Counted from the stretch's first letter, positions 29,237 through 38,670 are shown. The stretch: DNA of 64,000 bases from Vibrio maritimus (GCF_021441885.1 NZ_CP090439.1:806001-870000), one strand, 5' to 3'. Numbers and translations: made by a program. The notes: generated by a model from the sequence alone, not told the origin.

Positions 29237-29262
29237 TTTGAGAACCTAAGTAAGAGGTAAGT

Positions 29263-30069
29263 ATGAGCAATAAGGTCATTCTTGTTGTCCTCGATGGTCT
29301 CAATTATCAAGTAGCCCGTGATTGCATGGGCTACTTGAATGGCTTAATCGAGCAGCAAAAAGCAACCCTATACCCTATTCAGTGTGAGCTACCATCGATG
29401 TCGAGACCACTCTATGAGTGCATTTTGACTGGGGTGCCACCTGTCTTAAGCGGCATAGTTAACAATCAAATTGTCCGCCTATCGAATCAAGAATCCATCT
29501 TTAGCCTGGCCAAATCACAGGGCAAGGTAACGGCGGCTGCCGCTTATCACTGGGTGAGCGAACTCTACAACCGAGCGCCGTATGATGCGGTGCGTGACAG
29601 TTTCACTGATGATGAATCACTCAACATTCAACATGGGCGTTTCTATCATTGGGATCACTATCCTGACGAGGCGTTGTTCCTCGATGCAGAATCACTCAGA
29701 CAGCAGTTCAATCCAGACTTTCTCCTGATCCATCCAATGAATATCGATGATGCGGGACACAAGCATGGCTTGGATTCGAGACAATATCGAAACAGCGCTC
29801 GCGCCGCGGATATCTACCTGTCGAACTACATCAGCACTTGGGTTGATGCAGGTTATCAGGTGATGGTGACCAGTGATCACGGCATGAACGACGATCTCTC
29901 GCATGGCGGCATCTTGCCCGAAGAGCGTGAAGTCCCATTGTTTGTCATTGGTGACACCTTTACCCATGCTGAAACCACCGTGAAGCAAACAGAGCTTTGT
30001 GGGCTGTGTTGCCAGCTTCTTGGGCTTGAGCATCGTAAGCCTTATTCACCGGAAATGATCGCGCTATGA
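29263..30069 (+). CDS. Alkaline-phosphatase-superfamily hydrolase (NPP/PhnA-like)
   Basis: 268-residue hydrolase. Metal and nucleophile motifs of the phosphodiesterase/phosphonoacetate-hydrolase group: Asp11 (VVLDGLNY), Ser47 in LPSMSRP where relatives have a nucleophilic Thr or Ser, Asp162 and His166 (NIDDAGHKHG), Asp205-His206 (TSDHGM) and His214 (LSHGG). No signal peptide, so it acts in the cytoplasm on the imported compound. The stop overlaps the next start (ATGA), so translation is coupled. It may split a phosphodiester or a C-P bond; the substrate is inferred only from context. Confidence 0.83.
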   Translation: MSNKVILVVLDGLNYQVARDCMGYLNGLIEQQKATLYPIQCELPSMSRPLYECILTGVPPVLSGIVNNQIVRLSNQESIFSLAKSQGKVTAAAAYHWVSELYNRAPYDAVRDSFTDDESLNIQHGRFYHWDHYPDEALFLDAESLRQQFNPDFLLIHPMNIDDAGHKHGLDSRQYRNSARAADIYLSNYISTWVDAGYQVMVTSDHGMNDDLSHGGILPEEREVPLFVIGDTFTHAETTVKQTELCGLCCQLLGLEHRKPYSPEMIAL

Positions 30070-30959
30070 GTAGCTCAGTAATCGAAACGCCTAGCAACGG
30101 CAGCACGCAGTCTCGCCAAGGCGCGTCTCTATGGAATCGTTTTAAACCCGTTCTGTGGCTCGCGCCCTTTGTGCTGTTTTTCTATCTGTTCCAGCTCGCT
30201 CCAATGGTTTGGGTGTTTTTTAATAGCTTTCAATACGATGGCGAGTTTTCGCTGGATAATTACCTAGAGGTATTTGATTCCAGTTTCATGATTCAAGCCT
30301 TTAGTAACAGTATTTGGTTGTCAGTGTGGTCGAGTGTGATTGGTCTCGCCATTGCTGCGCTGCTGGTGTCATCGCTGCGCAGAGTCGACAGCAGGCTGCG
30401 CGATGGTGTGATTGCCTTTACTAACATGAGCAGTAACTTCGCTGGCGTGCCTCTAGCGTTCGCCTTTATCATCATTTTGGGTGTGAACGGTGCAGTTACG
30501 CTGCTCCTAAAGCAGTATGGTTTAATCGAGGGGTTTAACCTCTATGGTAAATGGGGACTTCTGGTCATCTACATTTACTTCCAGATCCCGTTAGGTGTGC
30601 TGCTGTTGTATCCCGCGTTTGATGCGCTGCAAGATGATTGGCAGTCCGCGTCGGCGCTGCTTGGTGCGAAAACACATCAGTATTGGACTCAGGTTGCACT
30701 ACCGGTGCTGTCTCCCGCGCTGCTCGGTACCTTCATTATCTTGATTGCTAACGCGATGGGCGCATACGCCAGTGTCTATGCGCTGACTACGGGCAACTAC
30801 AACGTCATTACCGTGCGTATCGCGAGTTTGGTATCGGGCGATTTGTTCCTAGAGCCGAATCTTGCCGCCGCTATTTCTGTGATTCTAATGGCGATTCTCG
30901 CCTTCATTACGGTTATCAATCAGTGGCTATTGTCGAGGAGTTATCATGCTTCAAAATAG
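30066..30959 (+). CDS. ABC transporter permease 1
   Basis: 297-residue inner-membrane permease of the PotB/PhnU-like type, with about six transmembrane helices (first at about 33-50) and the coupling EAA-like loop (YPAFDALQDDWQSASALLGA, about 180-200). Overlaps the hydrolase gene by 4 bp and the next permease by 14 bp. Forms the channel with permease 2. Confidence 0.88.
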   Translation: MSSSVIETPSNGSTQSRQGASLWNRFKPVLWLAPFVLFFYLFQLAPMVWVFFNSFQYDGEFSLDNYLEVFDSSFMIQAFSNSIWLSVWSSVIGLAIAALLVSSLRRVDSRLRDGVIAFTNMSSNFAGVPLAFAFIIILGVNGAVTLLLKQYGLIEGFNLYGKWGLLVIYIYFQIPLGVLLLYPAFDALQDDWQSASALLGAKTHQYWTQVALPVLSPALLGTFIILIANAMGAYASVYALTTGNYNVITVRIASLVSGDLFLEPNLAAAISVILMAILAFITVINQWLLSRSYHASK

Positions 30960-31782
30960 CAAATCTCTCGCTAGTAAAAAGCTAACAAGCATTGTTAGTA
31001 CTTACTATCATAAAGCCGTTGTTTACGGAATCGTTGGGTTGATGCTAGTTCCGATTATCGCGACATTAGTGTATTCCCTGTCATCAAGTTGGGGAGCCAC
31101 CATCTTACCTGATGGCTTTACCTTCAATTGGTATATTCAGCTGCTCACTGATTCACGCTTTCTTGCGGCATTTGGGCGTTCGCTGTTGGTTTGCTTCGCT
31201 GCCTTAGCATTGAGTGTGGTGTTGATCTTACCGGCGATATTTGTGGTGTTTTACTACTTCCCAAAACTCGACAAAGTGATGAACGTGCTTATTTTGCTGC
31301 CATTTGCAGTACCGCCCGTGGTCTCTTCAGTGGGACTACTCCAGATTTATGCCGACAGTGCGGTGCCTTTGGTTGGTACGCCGTGGATCTTAATTGGCAC
31401 CTACTTCACCATCGCGCTGCCGTTTATGTATCGCGCGATATCCAATAGTTTCGAAGCGATTAACTTGAACGACTTGATGGACGCAGCGCACTTACTAGGC
31501 GCGAGCACGACTAAGGCGTTTCTCTTGATCATCGTTCCGAATTTGAAGAAGGGTTTGTTGGCGTCGCTGTTCTTATCTTTCTCTTTCCTATTGGGGGAGT
31601 TTGTGTTCGCCAATATCTTGGTGGGAACTCGTTACGAAACGCTGCAAATCTATCTCTATAACATGCGTCAAACCAGTGGTCATTTCACCTCTGCGTTAGT
31701 GATGACTTACTTTTTCTTTATCTTCCTACTGACATGGCTTGCCAGCCGTTTTAGCAGTCAACAACAAAAGGGCAAATCATGA
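30946..31782 (+). CDS. ABC transporter permease 2
   Basis: 278-residue PotC/PhnV-like permease with about six transmembrane helices and the EAA-type loop (SNSFEAINLNDLMDAAHLLG, about 167-186). Overlaps neighbours on both sides (14 bp and ATGA), so stoichiometric synthesis with permease 1 and the ATPase is expected. Confidence 0.88.
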   Translation: MLQNSKSLASKKLTSIVSTYYHKAVVYGIVGLMLVPIIATLVYSLSSSWGATILPDGFTFNWYIQLLTDSRFLAAFGRSLLVCFAALALSVVLILPAIFVVFYYFPKLDKVMNVLILLPFAVPPVVSSVGLLQIYADSAVPLVGTPWILIGTYFTIALPFMYRAISNSFEAINLNDLMDAAHLLGASTTKAFLLIIVPNLKKGLLASLFLSFSFLLGEFVFANILVGTRYETLQIYLYNMRQTSGHFTSALVMTYFFFIFLLTWLASRFSSQQQKGKS

Positions 31783-32798
31783 GCTACGTATCTGTTAGTC
31801 AACTTACCAAACGATTCGGCAATAACACGGTTTTCGAAGACATCGACTTCACGATTGAAAAGGGTGAGTTCATCACTTTGCTCGGGCCTAGTGGCTGCGG
31901 AAAATCAACGCTACTACGCAGTTTGGCAGGATTGAACCCAGTAGAGGGTGGTCAGGTCTTGGTGGATGGTGTCGATATCACTCACACAGCGCCTCAGCAG
32001 CGAGGCATCGGCATGGTGTTTCAATCCTACGCTCTATTCCCGAATATGACGGTGTCAGAAAACATAGCGTTCGGTCTCAAGATGCAAAAGCTGGCAAAGG
32101 CAGAGATAGAGCGCGAGGTTGCCAAGGTGATTGAGCTGGTGGAATTGACGGGCAAAGAGAAGCAGTACCCGCACCAACTATCCGGCGGCCAAAGACAGCG
32201 TGTTGCCCTTGCTAGAGCTTTGGTGGTGAAGCCGAGGATCTTGCTATTGGATGAGCCTTTGTCTGCATTGGACGCCAAGATCCGTAAGAACCTGCGTCAG
32301 CAGATCCGCACCATTCAAAAAGAGCTCAATCTGACCACTATCTTTGTCACCCATGACCAAGAAGAGGCGATGATCATGTCTGATCGTATCTTCTTGATGA
32401 ACAAAGGCGAGATTGTCCAGCAAGGTGAGCCTGAAGCCATTTATACCCATCCAGTAAACGAGTTCGTTGCTGGCTTTATGGGTCACTACAATCTGGTGGA
32501 AGCTGCGCAAGCAAAATCGCTATTTGATCTGGAAGTGAACAGCAAAGTCGCCATTCGTCCAGAGTCCATCTATGTGCGCGAGCAAGGGCGTCAGTATGGT
32601 GAACACATTTCTGCGCCGCGAACTGGGATCATTAAAAATCACCAGTTGCTGGGTAACGTGATTCGCTACCAAGTAGACATAGATGATTGCGAGCTTACTG
32701 TCGACTTGCTGAACCGCTCATCAGAGCGCTTGCTGTCTGTTGGCAGTCAGTTAGAGCTGCTGTTTAACCTAAACGAAATTCAACCTGTGAGAGCTTAG
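31779..32798 (+). CDS. ABC transporter ATP-binding protein
   Basis: 339-residue ATPase of the PotA/PhnT class. Walker A GPSGCGKS (36-43), signature LSGGQ (134-138), Walker B ILLLDEP (154-160), then a TOBE-like C-terminal domain (about 240-335, starting around KVAIRPESIYVRE). Drives import together with the two permeases. Its stop is one base from the HAD gene start. Confidence 0.92.
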   Translation: MSYVSVSQLTKRFGNNTVFEDIDFTIEKGEFITLLGPSGCGKSTLLRSLAGLNPVEGGQVLVDGVDITHTAPQQRGIGMVFQSYALFPNMTVSENIAFGLKMQKLAKAEIEREVAKVIELVELTGKEKQYPHQLSGGQRQRVALARALVVKPRILLLDEPLSALDAKIRKNLRQQIRTIQKELNLTTIFVTHDQEEAMIMSDRIFLMNKGEIVQQGEPEAIYTHPVNEFVAGFMGHYNLVEAAQAKSLFDLEVNSKVAIRPESIYVREQGRQYGEHISAPRTGIIKNHQLLGNVIRYQVDIDDCELTVDLLNRSSERLLSVGSQLELLFNLNEIQPVRA

Positions 32799-32799
32799 A

Positions 32800-33462
32800 A
32801 TGTCTAAACCCCTTTATGTATTCGATATGGACGAGACGCTGTTTGATGCAGATTGCGCCATGCTGTGGAACCGGTTCTTGGTGGAAAAAGGGATAGCGAC
32901 CGCTCCAGATTTTTTGGAAGAAGACAAACGCCTAATGGATCTCTATGCACAAGGTAATATGGATATGGAAGACTACTTAAAGTTTTCCATGTCACCTTTA
33001 TCTGGCGTGTCCAAAGAGACCGTCTCTTTGCTGGTGGAGCAGTGTATTGATAAGAAAATTATGCCTCGGTTGTTCCCACAAGCTGCCACTTTGATTGAGC
33101 AACTTAAGCGCGACAATATTCAGACGGTAATTATCTCTGCATCTGTGAGTTTTTTGGTGTCGGCTATCGGTAAACGTATTGGAATTGATGAGGCGATGGG
33201 GATTGATTTGGCGGAAGAGGGCGGCTGTTACACCGCTCGAATCGACGGCATTCCGACTTATCGAGAAGGCAAAGTGGCGAGGCTAGAGCAATGGCTGATA
33301 GAGAGTACGACGCAGTACTCGGAAATCCATTTCTATACCGACTCTATCAATGATCGACCGCTGTGTGAGTTTGCTGACTACGCTTATCTAGTGAACCCGT
33401 GTCCTCTGCTTAAAGCGCTCGGTGACAAGAGGGACTGGCAGCAGCTTGATTGGTCTTTGTAA
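32800..33462 (+). CDS. HAD-superfamily IB phosphatase (SerB-like)
   Basis: 220-residue cytoplasmic phosphatase. Motif I is D9-M-D11-E-T, motif II is Ser in IISAS, and the last motif is DSINDRP with the metal-binding Asp. The cap domain lies between motif I and II, as in phosphoserine-phosphatase-like enzymes. Being last in the transport operon, it likely releases phosphate from the product of the upstream hydrolase. The substrate is not determined by sequence. Confidence 0.85.
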   Translation: MSKPLYVFDMDETLFDADCAMLWNRFLVEKGIATAPDFLEEDKRLMDLYAQGNMDMEDYLKFSMSPLSGVSKETVSLLVEQCIDKKIMPRLFPQAATLIEQLKRDNIQTVIISASVSFLVSAIGKRIGIDEAMGIDLAEEGGCYTARIDGIPTYREGKVARLEQWLIESTTQYSEIHFYTDSINDRPLCEFADYAYLVNPCPLLKALGDKRDWQQLDWSL

Positions 33463-33488
33463 TCAATTCATACCTGATTAATGATAGT

Positions 33489-33530
33489 GGGCTCAACCTT
33501 TTGAGATAGGTTGAGCCCTCTGCTTTTTTA
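33489..33530 (+). terminator. Rho-independent terminator of organophosphorus operon
   Basis: GGGCTCAACC / GGTTGAGCCC stem with a 10-base loop and a T6 run. The T-run abuts the stop codon of the convergent DedA gene. Confidence 0.85.
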
Positions 33531-34181
33531 AATACTCACATTACGTTTACGCGACGTAATGTATCGATACAACAAACCAATAATGGCGCTCACCATCAGT
33601 AGTAAACTGGTGATAACCAGCGCTTTAGAGATCATCTCTTGATAGTCATAAAGCCTCGGATGAATCATTATCCACTTGCCTGCGAGCAGCAGCACCAAAC
33701 ACCAAATGACAGAGCTGGTGATACTAATACTCAGCGTGCGCCAAAAACTCAGTTTCGATAGCCCCATTAGCATGGGAGTTAGCACGCGAACGAACGGGAT
33801 GAAGCGTGAGATAAATAGCGATAAGAAGCCATATTTTCCCAAAAGACGTTTTGCCTTGGGGAGTGAGTCTTCGGGTAACACTCGGGTGATAAAGGGCATA
33901 AATCGAGTTTGGTGCAATACCCGACCCTGTAGATAGGCATTGATACTACCGAGTGAAGCGGCGCCACATAACGCTGCCGCAGCAGGGTAAAAATCGATAA
34001 TTCCTAAACCCACCAAACCGCCCACAAATAAAACCAAGCTGTCGCCCGGCAGAGGTAAAAAGACGAAACTGGATTCAAGCAGCAGTATCACCGCAAGTAG
34101 CAAAATGAATCCCTTTAGTGAGCTCACGCTTTGCAGCGTTTCAAAATCGTGGTGCCAAACGGCAACTAAAATCTCTTGCAT
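33528..34181 (-). CDS. DedA-family membrane protein
   Basis: 217-residue inner-membrane protein of the DedA/SNARE-associated (VTT) family. Landmarks: ESSFVFLPLPGDSLVLFVGG, AASLGSINAYLQGR, and the conserved GKYGFLSLFISRFIPFVRVL with the Phe-x-x-Arg-Phe-x-Pro-x-x-Arg pattern. DedA proteins act as lipid-carrier flippases or in proton-motive-force homeostasis; which applies is unknown here. Alone on the minus strand, downstream of chaA. Confidence 0.9.
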   Translation of the reverse strand: MQEILVAVWHHDFETLQSVSSLKGFILLLAVILLLESSFVFLPLPGDSLVLFVGGLVGLGIIDFYPAAAALCGAASLGSINAYLQGRVLHQTRFMPFITRVLPEDSLPKAKRLLGKYGFLSLFISRFIPFVRVLTPMLMGLSKLSFWRTLSISITSSVIWCLVLLLAGKWIMIHPRLYDYQEMISKALVITSLLLMVSAIIGLLYRYITSRKRNVSI

Positions 34182-34205
34182 AGGGTGTCCTAATACGTGT
34201 TGTCG

Positions 34206-34233
34206 TGAAACCCAGCACCTCAGGGCGCTGGGT
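34206..34233 (-). terminator. Possible terminator hairpin after chaA
   Basis: ACCCAGC / GCTGGGT stem just after the chaA stop on the minus strand. The following T-tract is weak. Confidence 0.4.
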
Positions 34234-34240
34234 GACCAAG

Positions 34241-35332
34241 CTACTCAAACATCAAAATGATGTAGGCAATAAACAGGATTAAGTGAGCCGCTCCATTGAG
34301 AGAGTGGGTTCTGCCACTACTAAAGCTGACACTGGTCATAATAATGGTGGTGACCAGCAGCACCATTTCGGCAGGCTCTAGTCCGAGTCGAATGGGCTGC
34401 TCAATCACATTGGAGATCAGCAATACCGCTGGCACCGTAAGCGCAATCGTCGCCAATACCGAGCCGAAGAACAGGTTCATTGCCCGTTGCAGTTGATTGT
34501 TCAGCGCAGCTTTGGCTGCGCCAACAGCCTCCGGCGCTAGGATCAATATCGCCACAATCAGGCCGCCAATTGCTGCTGGAGCGCCAAGGGACGTAACTGT
34601 GCCATCAATTGGGATTGCTAGACTCTTCGCAAGCAGAATGACGACGGTCAGGTAGCCTACCAGCATGATGGAATGGTAAAGGTTACTGCCCAACGGTCCA
34701 TGAAACTCATGCTCGTCTTGATGGTCTTCGTCCATAAAGAAATGTGTATGGCTGCGCGTTTGAATGAACAGGAAGAAGCCATACAGCGCAATCGAGGTGA
34801 GCACCAGTGTCGCCATCAAGGTGGTGGACATCGAGCCTGTCTCGGTCACGCTGGTAAAGTTGGGCAGAACCAAACACAATAGTGCGAGCGGCACAATCGC
34901 GACCATGTAAGATTTAATGCCGTCTAGGTTGTATTTCTGAGTGTGATACTTAATGCCGCCAAGCAGAAGCGTGATACCCACTAAACCATTAAGCACTGTC
35001 ATCACTACAGCAAACATAGTGTCTCGGGCCAATATCGGGTTGGCCTCACCGGTGAGCATCACCGATGAGATCATCACGACTTCGAGTAGTATCACCGAGA
35101 GGGTGAGAATCAATGTGCCATAGGGGTCACCAAGCTTTATCGCCAGTGCATCTGAGTGTCTCACTACGGCAAAGATGGCGGACATGACAACCGCAAATAG
35201 ACCTAGGGTCAGCGCAATACCGAGTGCCGAAAACATCTGTGTTTGCAACAAGCCATCACCACCAAGCTTGAACAGAAAGACAGTGATGATCGCCAGCGGT
35301 AGGACAAACTCTTGCTTCAAAAATCGCATCAT
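34241..35332 (-). CDS. chaA: ChaA-like Ca2+(Na+)/H+ antiporter
   Basis: 363-residue, about 11-helix transporter of the CaCA family. ChaA-type motifs: GDPYGTLILTLSVILLEV with the ion-binding Glu (about 67-84), GGIKYHTQKYN, LILAPEAVGAAKAALNNQLQ and RAMNLFFGSVLATIALTVP. A short acidic/His loop (HFFMDEDHQDEHEFHG) is a candidate cation sensor. Its start overlaps the secF stop by 4 bp (35329-35332), so it is translationally coupled to a SecDF pair. Confidence 0.9.
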   Translation of the reverse strand: MMRFLKQEFVLPLAIITVFLFKLGGDGLLQTQMFSALGIALTLGLFAVVMSAIFAVVRHSDALAIKLGDPYGTLILTLSVILLEVVMISSVMLTGEANPILARDTMFAVVMTVLNGLVGITLLLGGIKYHTQKYNLDGIKSYMVAIVPLALLCLVLPNFTSVTETGSMSTTLMATLVLTSIALYGFFLFIQTRSHTHFFMDEDHQDEHEFHGPLGSNLYHSIMLVGYLTVVILLAKSLAIPIDGTVTSLGAPAAIGGLIVAILILAPEAVGAAKAALNNQLQRAMNLFFGSVLATIALTVPAVLLISNVIEQPIRLGLEPAEMVLLVTTIIMTSVSFSSGRTHSLNGAAHLILFIAYIILMFE

Positions 35333-36231
35333 GGCATCTCGTCTCCCAAGGTTGCGGATTTAGCGACATAGTGTTTCGGATCAACGCCAATTAACTGGGG
35401 TAAAGTGACGCCAACTGAGATCGAGGACCAAGTGCCGCACGCAATTCCGACACACAGTGCAATCGCGAACCCTTCGAGTGCTGCGCCGCCCAAAATCCAA
35501 AGACTCGAGACCGTCACTAGCGTGGTACCTGATGTCACAATGGTGCGAGAGAAGGTTGCTCGCACTGAATCGTTGATTAGCGTGTCAGCAGACTCATTCG
35601 GCTTTGCTCTAAATAGCTCGCGTGCGCGATCAGCAATGATGATGGAGTCATTGAGCGAGTAGCCTAATACCGCCAATACCGCTGCCAATATCGTCAGGTT
35701 GAACTCCATTTGGAGTAACGAGAACAGCCCGAGCACAATCACGATATCGTGAATCAGTGCCACCAGAGCACCAAGGGCAAGACGCCATTCGAATCGGTAG
35801 CTGAGATAGAGCATCGTCAGTGCGAAACAGGCCAAAATGGCAATGCTGCCTTGCTCTACCATGTCTTGCCCGACTTGTGGCCCTACAATGCTGCTGTTGA
35901 GAACCTCAACAGAGCCACTGATTAGTTCCAGCATTGGAGCTAACGCTACGGTTTCTCCACCAATCTGGTTGTAGCGCAGTATCCAGCGCCCCGGCTCTGA
36001 TGAACTCACCACATGCACATCTTGCATTAAGGTGCTGTCTAGCCAGTGTTTTAGCTCGGCCGCCGCGATGGACGGATCCAGACGAACCTCAGCGACGATG
36101 CCCCCGGTGAAGTCCAGTCCCCAATTGAAGCCATTAGTAGCCATCACCAAAATGGCAGAGAGAAATAGCACGGCCGATAAGGCCGACATGCTGAGACGAA
36201 TTTGACTGAGTGAACGATGTGTAATCGACAT
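35329..36231 (-). CDS. secF: SecF, protein-export membrane subunit (paralogue)
   Basis: 300-residue inner-membrane protein with six helices. SecF signatures: FNWGLDFTGGIVAEVRLD near the N-terminus, GPQVGQDMVEQG, and the LGYSLNDSIIIADRARE segment carrying the Asp used in ion coupling. Two bp from secD and overlapping chaA, so the order is secD-secF-chaA. yajC, tgt and queA, which flank the main secDF locus in many gammaproteobacteria, are absent; this is probably a second SecDF set. Confidence 0.92.
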   Translation of the reverse strand: MSITHRSLSQIRLSMSALSAVLFLSAILVMATNGFNWGLDFTGGIVAEVRLDPSIAAAELKHWLDSTLMQDVHVVSSSEPGRWILRYNQIGGETVALAPMLELISGSVEVLNSSIVGPQVGQDMVEQGSIAILACFALTMLYLSYRFEWRLALGALVALIHDIVIVLGLFSLLQMEFNLTILAAVLAVLGYSLNDSIIIADRARELFRAKPNESADTLINDSVRATFSRTIVTSGTTLVTVSSLWILGGAALEGFAIALCVGIACGTWSSISVGVTLPQLIGVDPKHYVAKSATLGDEMP

Positions 36232-36233
36232 GG

Positions 36234-38021
36234 TTATACCCTTACTTCACGGCGCTGATCACGCCCCCAAACGAGGTTGATGATGGCGCGAGACAAGAAT
36301 ACGCCGGTGAACATGCTGGTTAGAAGACCGAGCCCGAGAGTGATCGCAAAGCCCTGAATTGGGCCATTACCAATGGCATAGAGTGCGATCGCTACAATCA
36401 TGGTGGTAAGGTTGGCATCGAAGATAGAGTGGAAGGCACTCTGGAAGCCTCGGTCAATACTCTGAGCAAAGGTGCGCCCTTCGCGCATTTTGTCTTTAAT
36501 GCGTTCAAAGATAAGCACGTTGGCATCTACCGCCATACCGACGGTCAGCACCATTCCGGCAATACCTGGCAGGGTAAGCACAGCGCCGGGTAGCAAGGCA
36601 ATCAGACCAAATAAGCACACCATGTTAGCAATAAGCGCCGTGTTAGCGACCCAACCCAGTCGGCGATACCAAAGTGCGATAAATGTGAGTGTTAATCCAA
36701 GCCCAAGTGTGAGAGCAGCAAAGCCATTTTTAACGTTCTCAGCGCCCAGAGATGGGCCTATCGTGCGCTCTTCAATAATGGTGACAGGCGCAGTGAGTGA
36801 TCCTGCACGTAGCAGAAGTGCCAGTTCTTGCGCATCATGCATGCTGCCAACACCAGTAATACGAAAGCGGCTGCCAAGCTGTGATTGTATGGTCGCAACA
36901 CTAATTACTTTACTTACTTGTTCGCTTTCACCTTTGGCATTACGACTGTATTCGCTGTAGACCGTCGCCATCGGATTACCAATGTTGCTGCGAGTGAACT
37001 GAGACATCTTTCTACCGCCAGAAGCATCCAGCGAAATGTTCACCTCTGCTGCCCCCATATCACCCACGCCAGCGCGTGCATCGATAATGTGCTCGCCACC
37101 TAAGATGGCACGGCGTTCAAGCGTGATAGGGTGATTGTCATTGTCTTTCAGTGTCAGCGCTCGGCTAGAGCGAGTGTCGGCGACTGCATGAAACGCCAAC
37201 GAAGCCGTGGCACCAATCACGTCTTTGGCCGCTGCCGGGTCTTGCACGCCAGGTAGCTCAATACGGATACGGTTCTCACCTTGTCGTTGTACTGAGGCTT
37301 CGGTGATGCCGAGCTCTGCGATACGCTCACGCATGATCTGTAGGTTCTGCTGCACTGTTAAGTTTCGCAGCGTGCTTTTCTCATCATCGGATTGGGTCAA
37401 GCGAATGACGTTATCTTGTATCGAGCGATCCCAGTTTGGAAACTGCTGACGAACAAAGCTGCGCGCTCGGCTATTATCGCTATCTCCAAATAAGGTGAGC
37501 TGTACTCCCTCGTTGGTGATTCGGCCCCGGCTGGCGCGAAACTCGGAGGTGAACTCATCAATCACTGACTGTTGGTGAGCTCGATAGACAGGCGCCATAT
37601 CTACTTCAAGCAAGAACTGGACACCACCTCGCAGATCTAAGCCCAGAGCGATTGGGCTAAAGCCCGCGTTCAAGAGCCACTGGGGCGCAGCGGCTTCCAT
37701 GGCGAGTGCCACCGTGATGGACTCATCTAGGTGATTTTTGAGTATCGCCTGTGCTTCGGCCTGTTGCTCGGCACTGTCTAAAATGACAACGGTGGTGTCT
37801 CCGTCTTGCTTAATGGAAGACGGCGTGATGCCGGATTGGGTCAGGTGTTGAGCGATGCTGGTTGCATCGGACTGCTGCCCTCGATGATTGATGTGTAGCG
37901 CTGCATTTTCGCCATAGATGGACGGCAGTGCGCTGAAAAGCATCACGACTAAGGTCGTGATAAGAACGATGTATTTCCACTTAGCAAACCTATTGATAGG
38001 TTGCGAGTTGCGTTTTTTCAC
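36234..38021 (-). CDS. secD: SecD, protein-export membrane subunit (paralogue)
   Basis: 595-residue partner of SecF that pulls translocating proteins into the periplasm using an ion gradient. SecD motifs: LGLDLRGGVQFLLEVDM, the large periplasmic P1 domain (about 100-380), IELPGVQDPAAAKDVIG, and the membrane block with GIAGMVLTVGMAVDANVLIFER. The frame stays open to a GTG at 38084, but a GTG at 38021 has GAGAG upstream and gives the usual short cytosolic N-terminus before TM1 (KWKYIVLITTLVVMLFSALP), so I place the start there. Vibrio species can carry a Na+-coupled and an H+-coupled SecDF; which this is cannot be decided by eye. Confidence 0.92.
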   Translation of the reverse strand: MKKRNSQPINRFAKWKYIVLITTLVVMLFSALPSIYGENAALHINHRGQQSDATSIAQHLTQSGITPSSIKQDGDTTVVILDSAEQQAEAQAILKNHLDESITVALAMEAAAPQWLLNAGFSPIALGLDLRGGVQFLLEVDMAPVYRAHQQSVIDEFTSEFRASRGRITNEGVQLTLFGDSDNSRARSFVRQQFPNWDRSIQDNVIRLTQSDDEKSTLRNLTVQQNLQIMRERIAELGITEASVQRQGENRIRIELPGVQDPAAAKDVIGATASLAFHAVADTRSSRALTLKDNDNHPITLERRAILGGEHIIDARAGVGDMGAAEVNISLDASGGRKMSQFTRSNIGNPMATVYSEYSRNAKGESEQVSKVISVATIQSQLGSRFRITGVGSMHDAQELALLLRAGSLTAPVTIIEERTIGPSLGAENVKNGFAALTLGLGLTLTFIALWYRRLGWVANTALIANMVCLFGLIALLPGAVLTLPGIAGMVLTVGMAVDANVLIFERIKDKMREGRTFAQSIDRGFQSAFHSIFDANLTTMIVAIALYAIGNGPIQGFAITLGLGLLTSMFTGVFLSRAIINLVWGRDQRREVRV

Positions 38022-38217
38022 AAGAAAACTCTCACAATAAAGTTGTGTCGAGCGCAGCCGTAGGGTCGTGACGAAATAAGGCACCGATGTTTTTCTAAAT
38101 ATCAGAAAAACAGACTGGTAGCTTTGATCAACGGGTTAGCGTGATCAGCTAGCAAAATGACCTAAATGGCTATTGGGCTGCGCGTGGCAATGGCTCGGAC
38201 AAACTGAGCCGAGAGAG

Positions 38218-38670
38218 TTAACTGTGACGAGCGTGCTTTTGAACGTAGAGGGTGTTGGCTTCTTTCCAACCAGACAGCCGCGAAGAGGCATAGCGAGCGC
38301 TGCTCGTCCAATCGCTTTGTGGGCTAATAAGTGGAGATGGCTCCATCGCGATATCGAGTAGCTTTGGAGTCAAAAAGGCAATCAGTAGAAAGTAGTCAGG
38401 CGCTGTATTGACGGCTGAACCATGACCATCTTCGATGATACGTCTTGAAGTCGATAGAAAATAGGGACCGAGATTGTCATTGAGTACCGAGCCTTCATCG
38501 TCGGTATTGGAATCGATAACGTTGGTGTTTTCTTCAGAAAACGTTAGTGCGGTAATGGTGTGGTTATCAAGTGTTGCAGAGTCAAACGTCACGTGCTCGC
38601 CTGCGATTACAGTATGAGCGCATACAGTAATAAGCAGTGTAACAAACAGGTGATAGCAACGTTTAAGCAA
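38218..38670 (-). CDS. Small exported protein of unknown function
   Basis: 150 residues with a signal peptide (KRCYHLFVTLLITVCAHTVIA, then GEHVTF; two overlapping parts of one segment). The predicted start is a TTG at 38670 preceded by AAAGG at good spacing. I do not recognise the family. Mid-protein is a hydrophilic Asp/Asn-rich stretch and then a hydrophobic DYFLLIAFLTPKLLDIAM. It lies upstream of secD on the same strand, about 200 bp away, but co-transcription is not shown. Confidence 0.6.
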   Translation of the reverse strand: MLKRCYHLFVTLLITVCAHTVIAGEHVTFDSATLDNHTITALTFSEENTNVIDSNTDDEGSVLNDNLGPYFLSTSRRIIEDGHGSAVNTAPDYFLLIAFLTPKLLDIAMEPSPLISPQSDWTSSARYASSRLSGWKEANTLYVQKHARHS

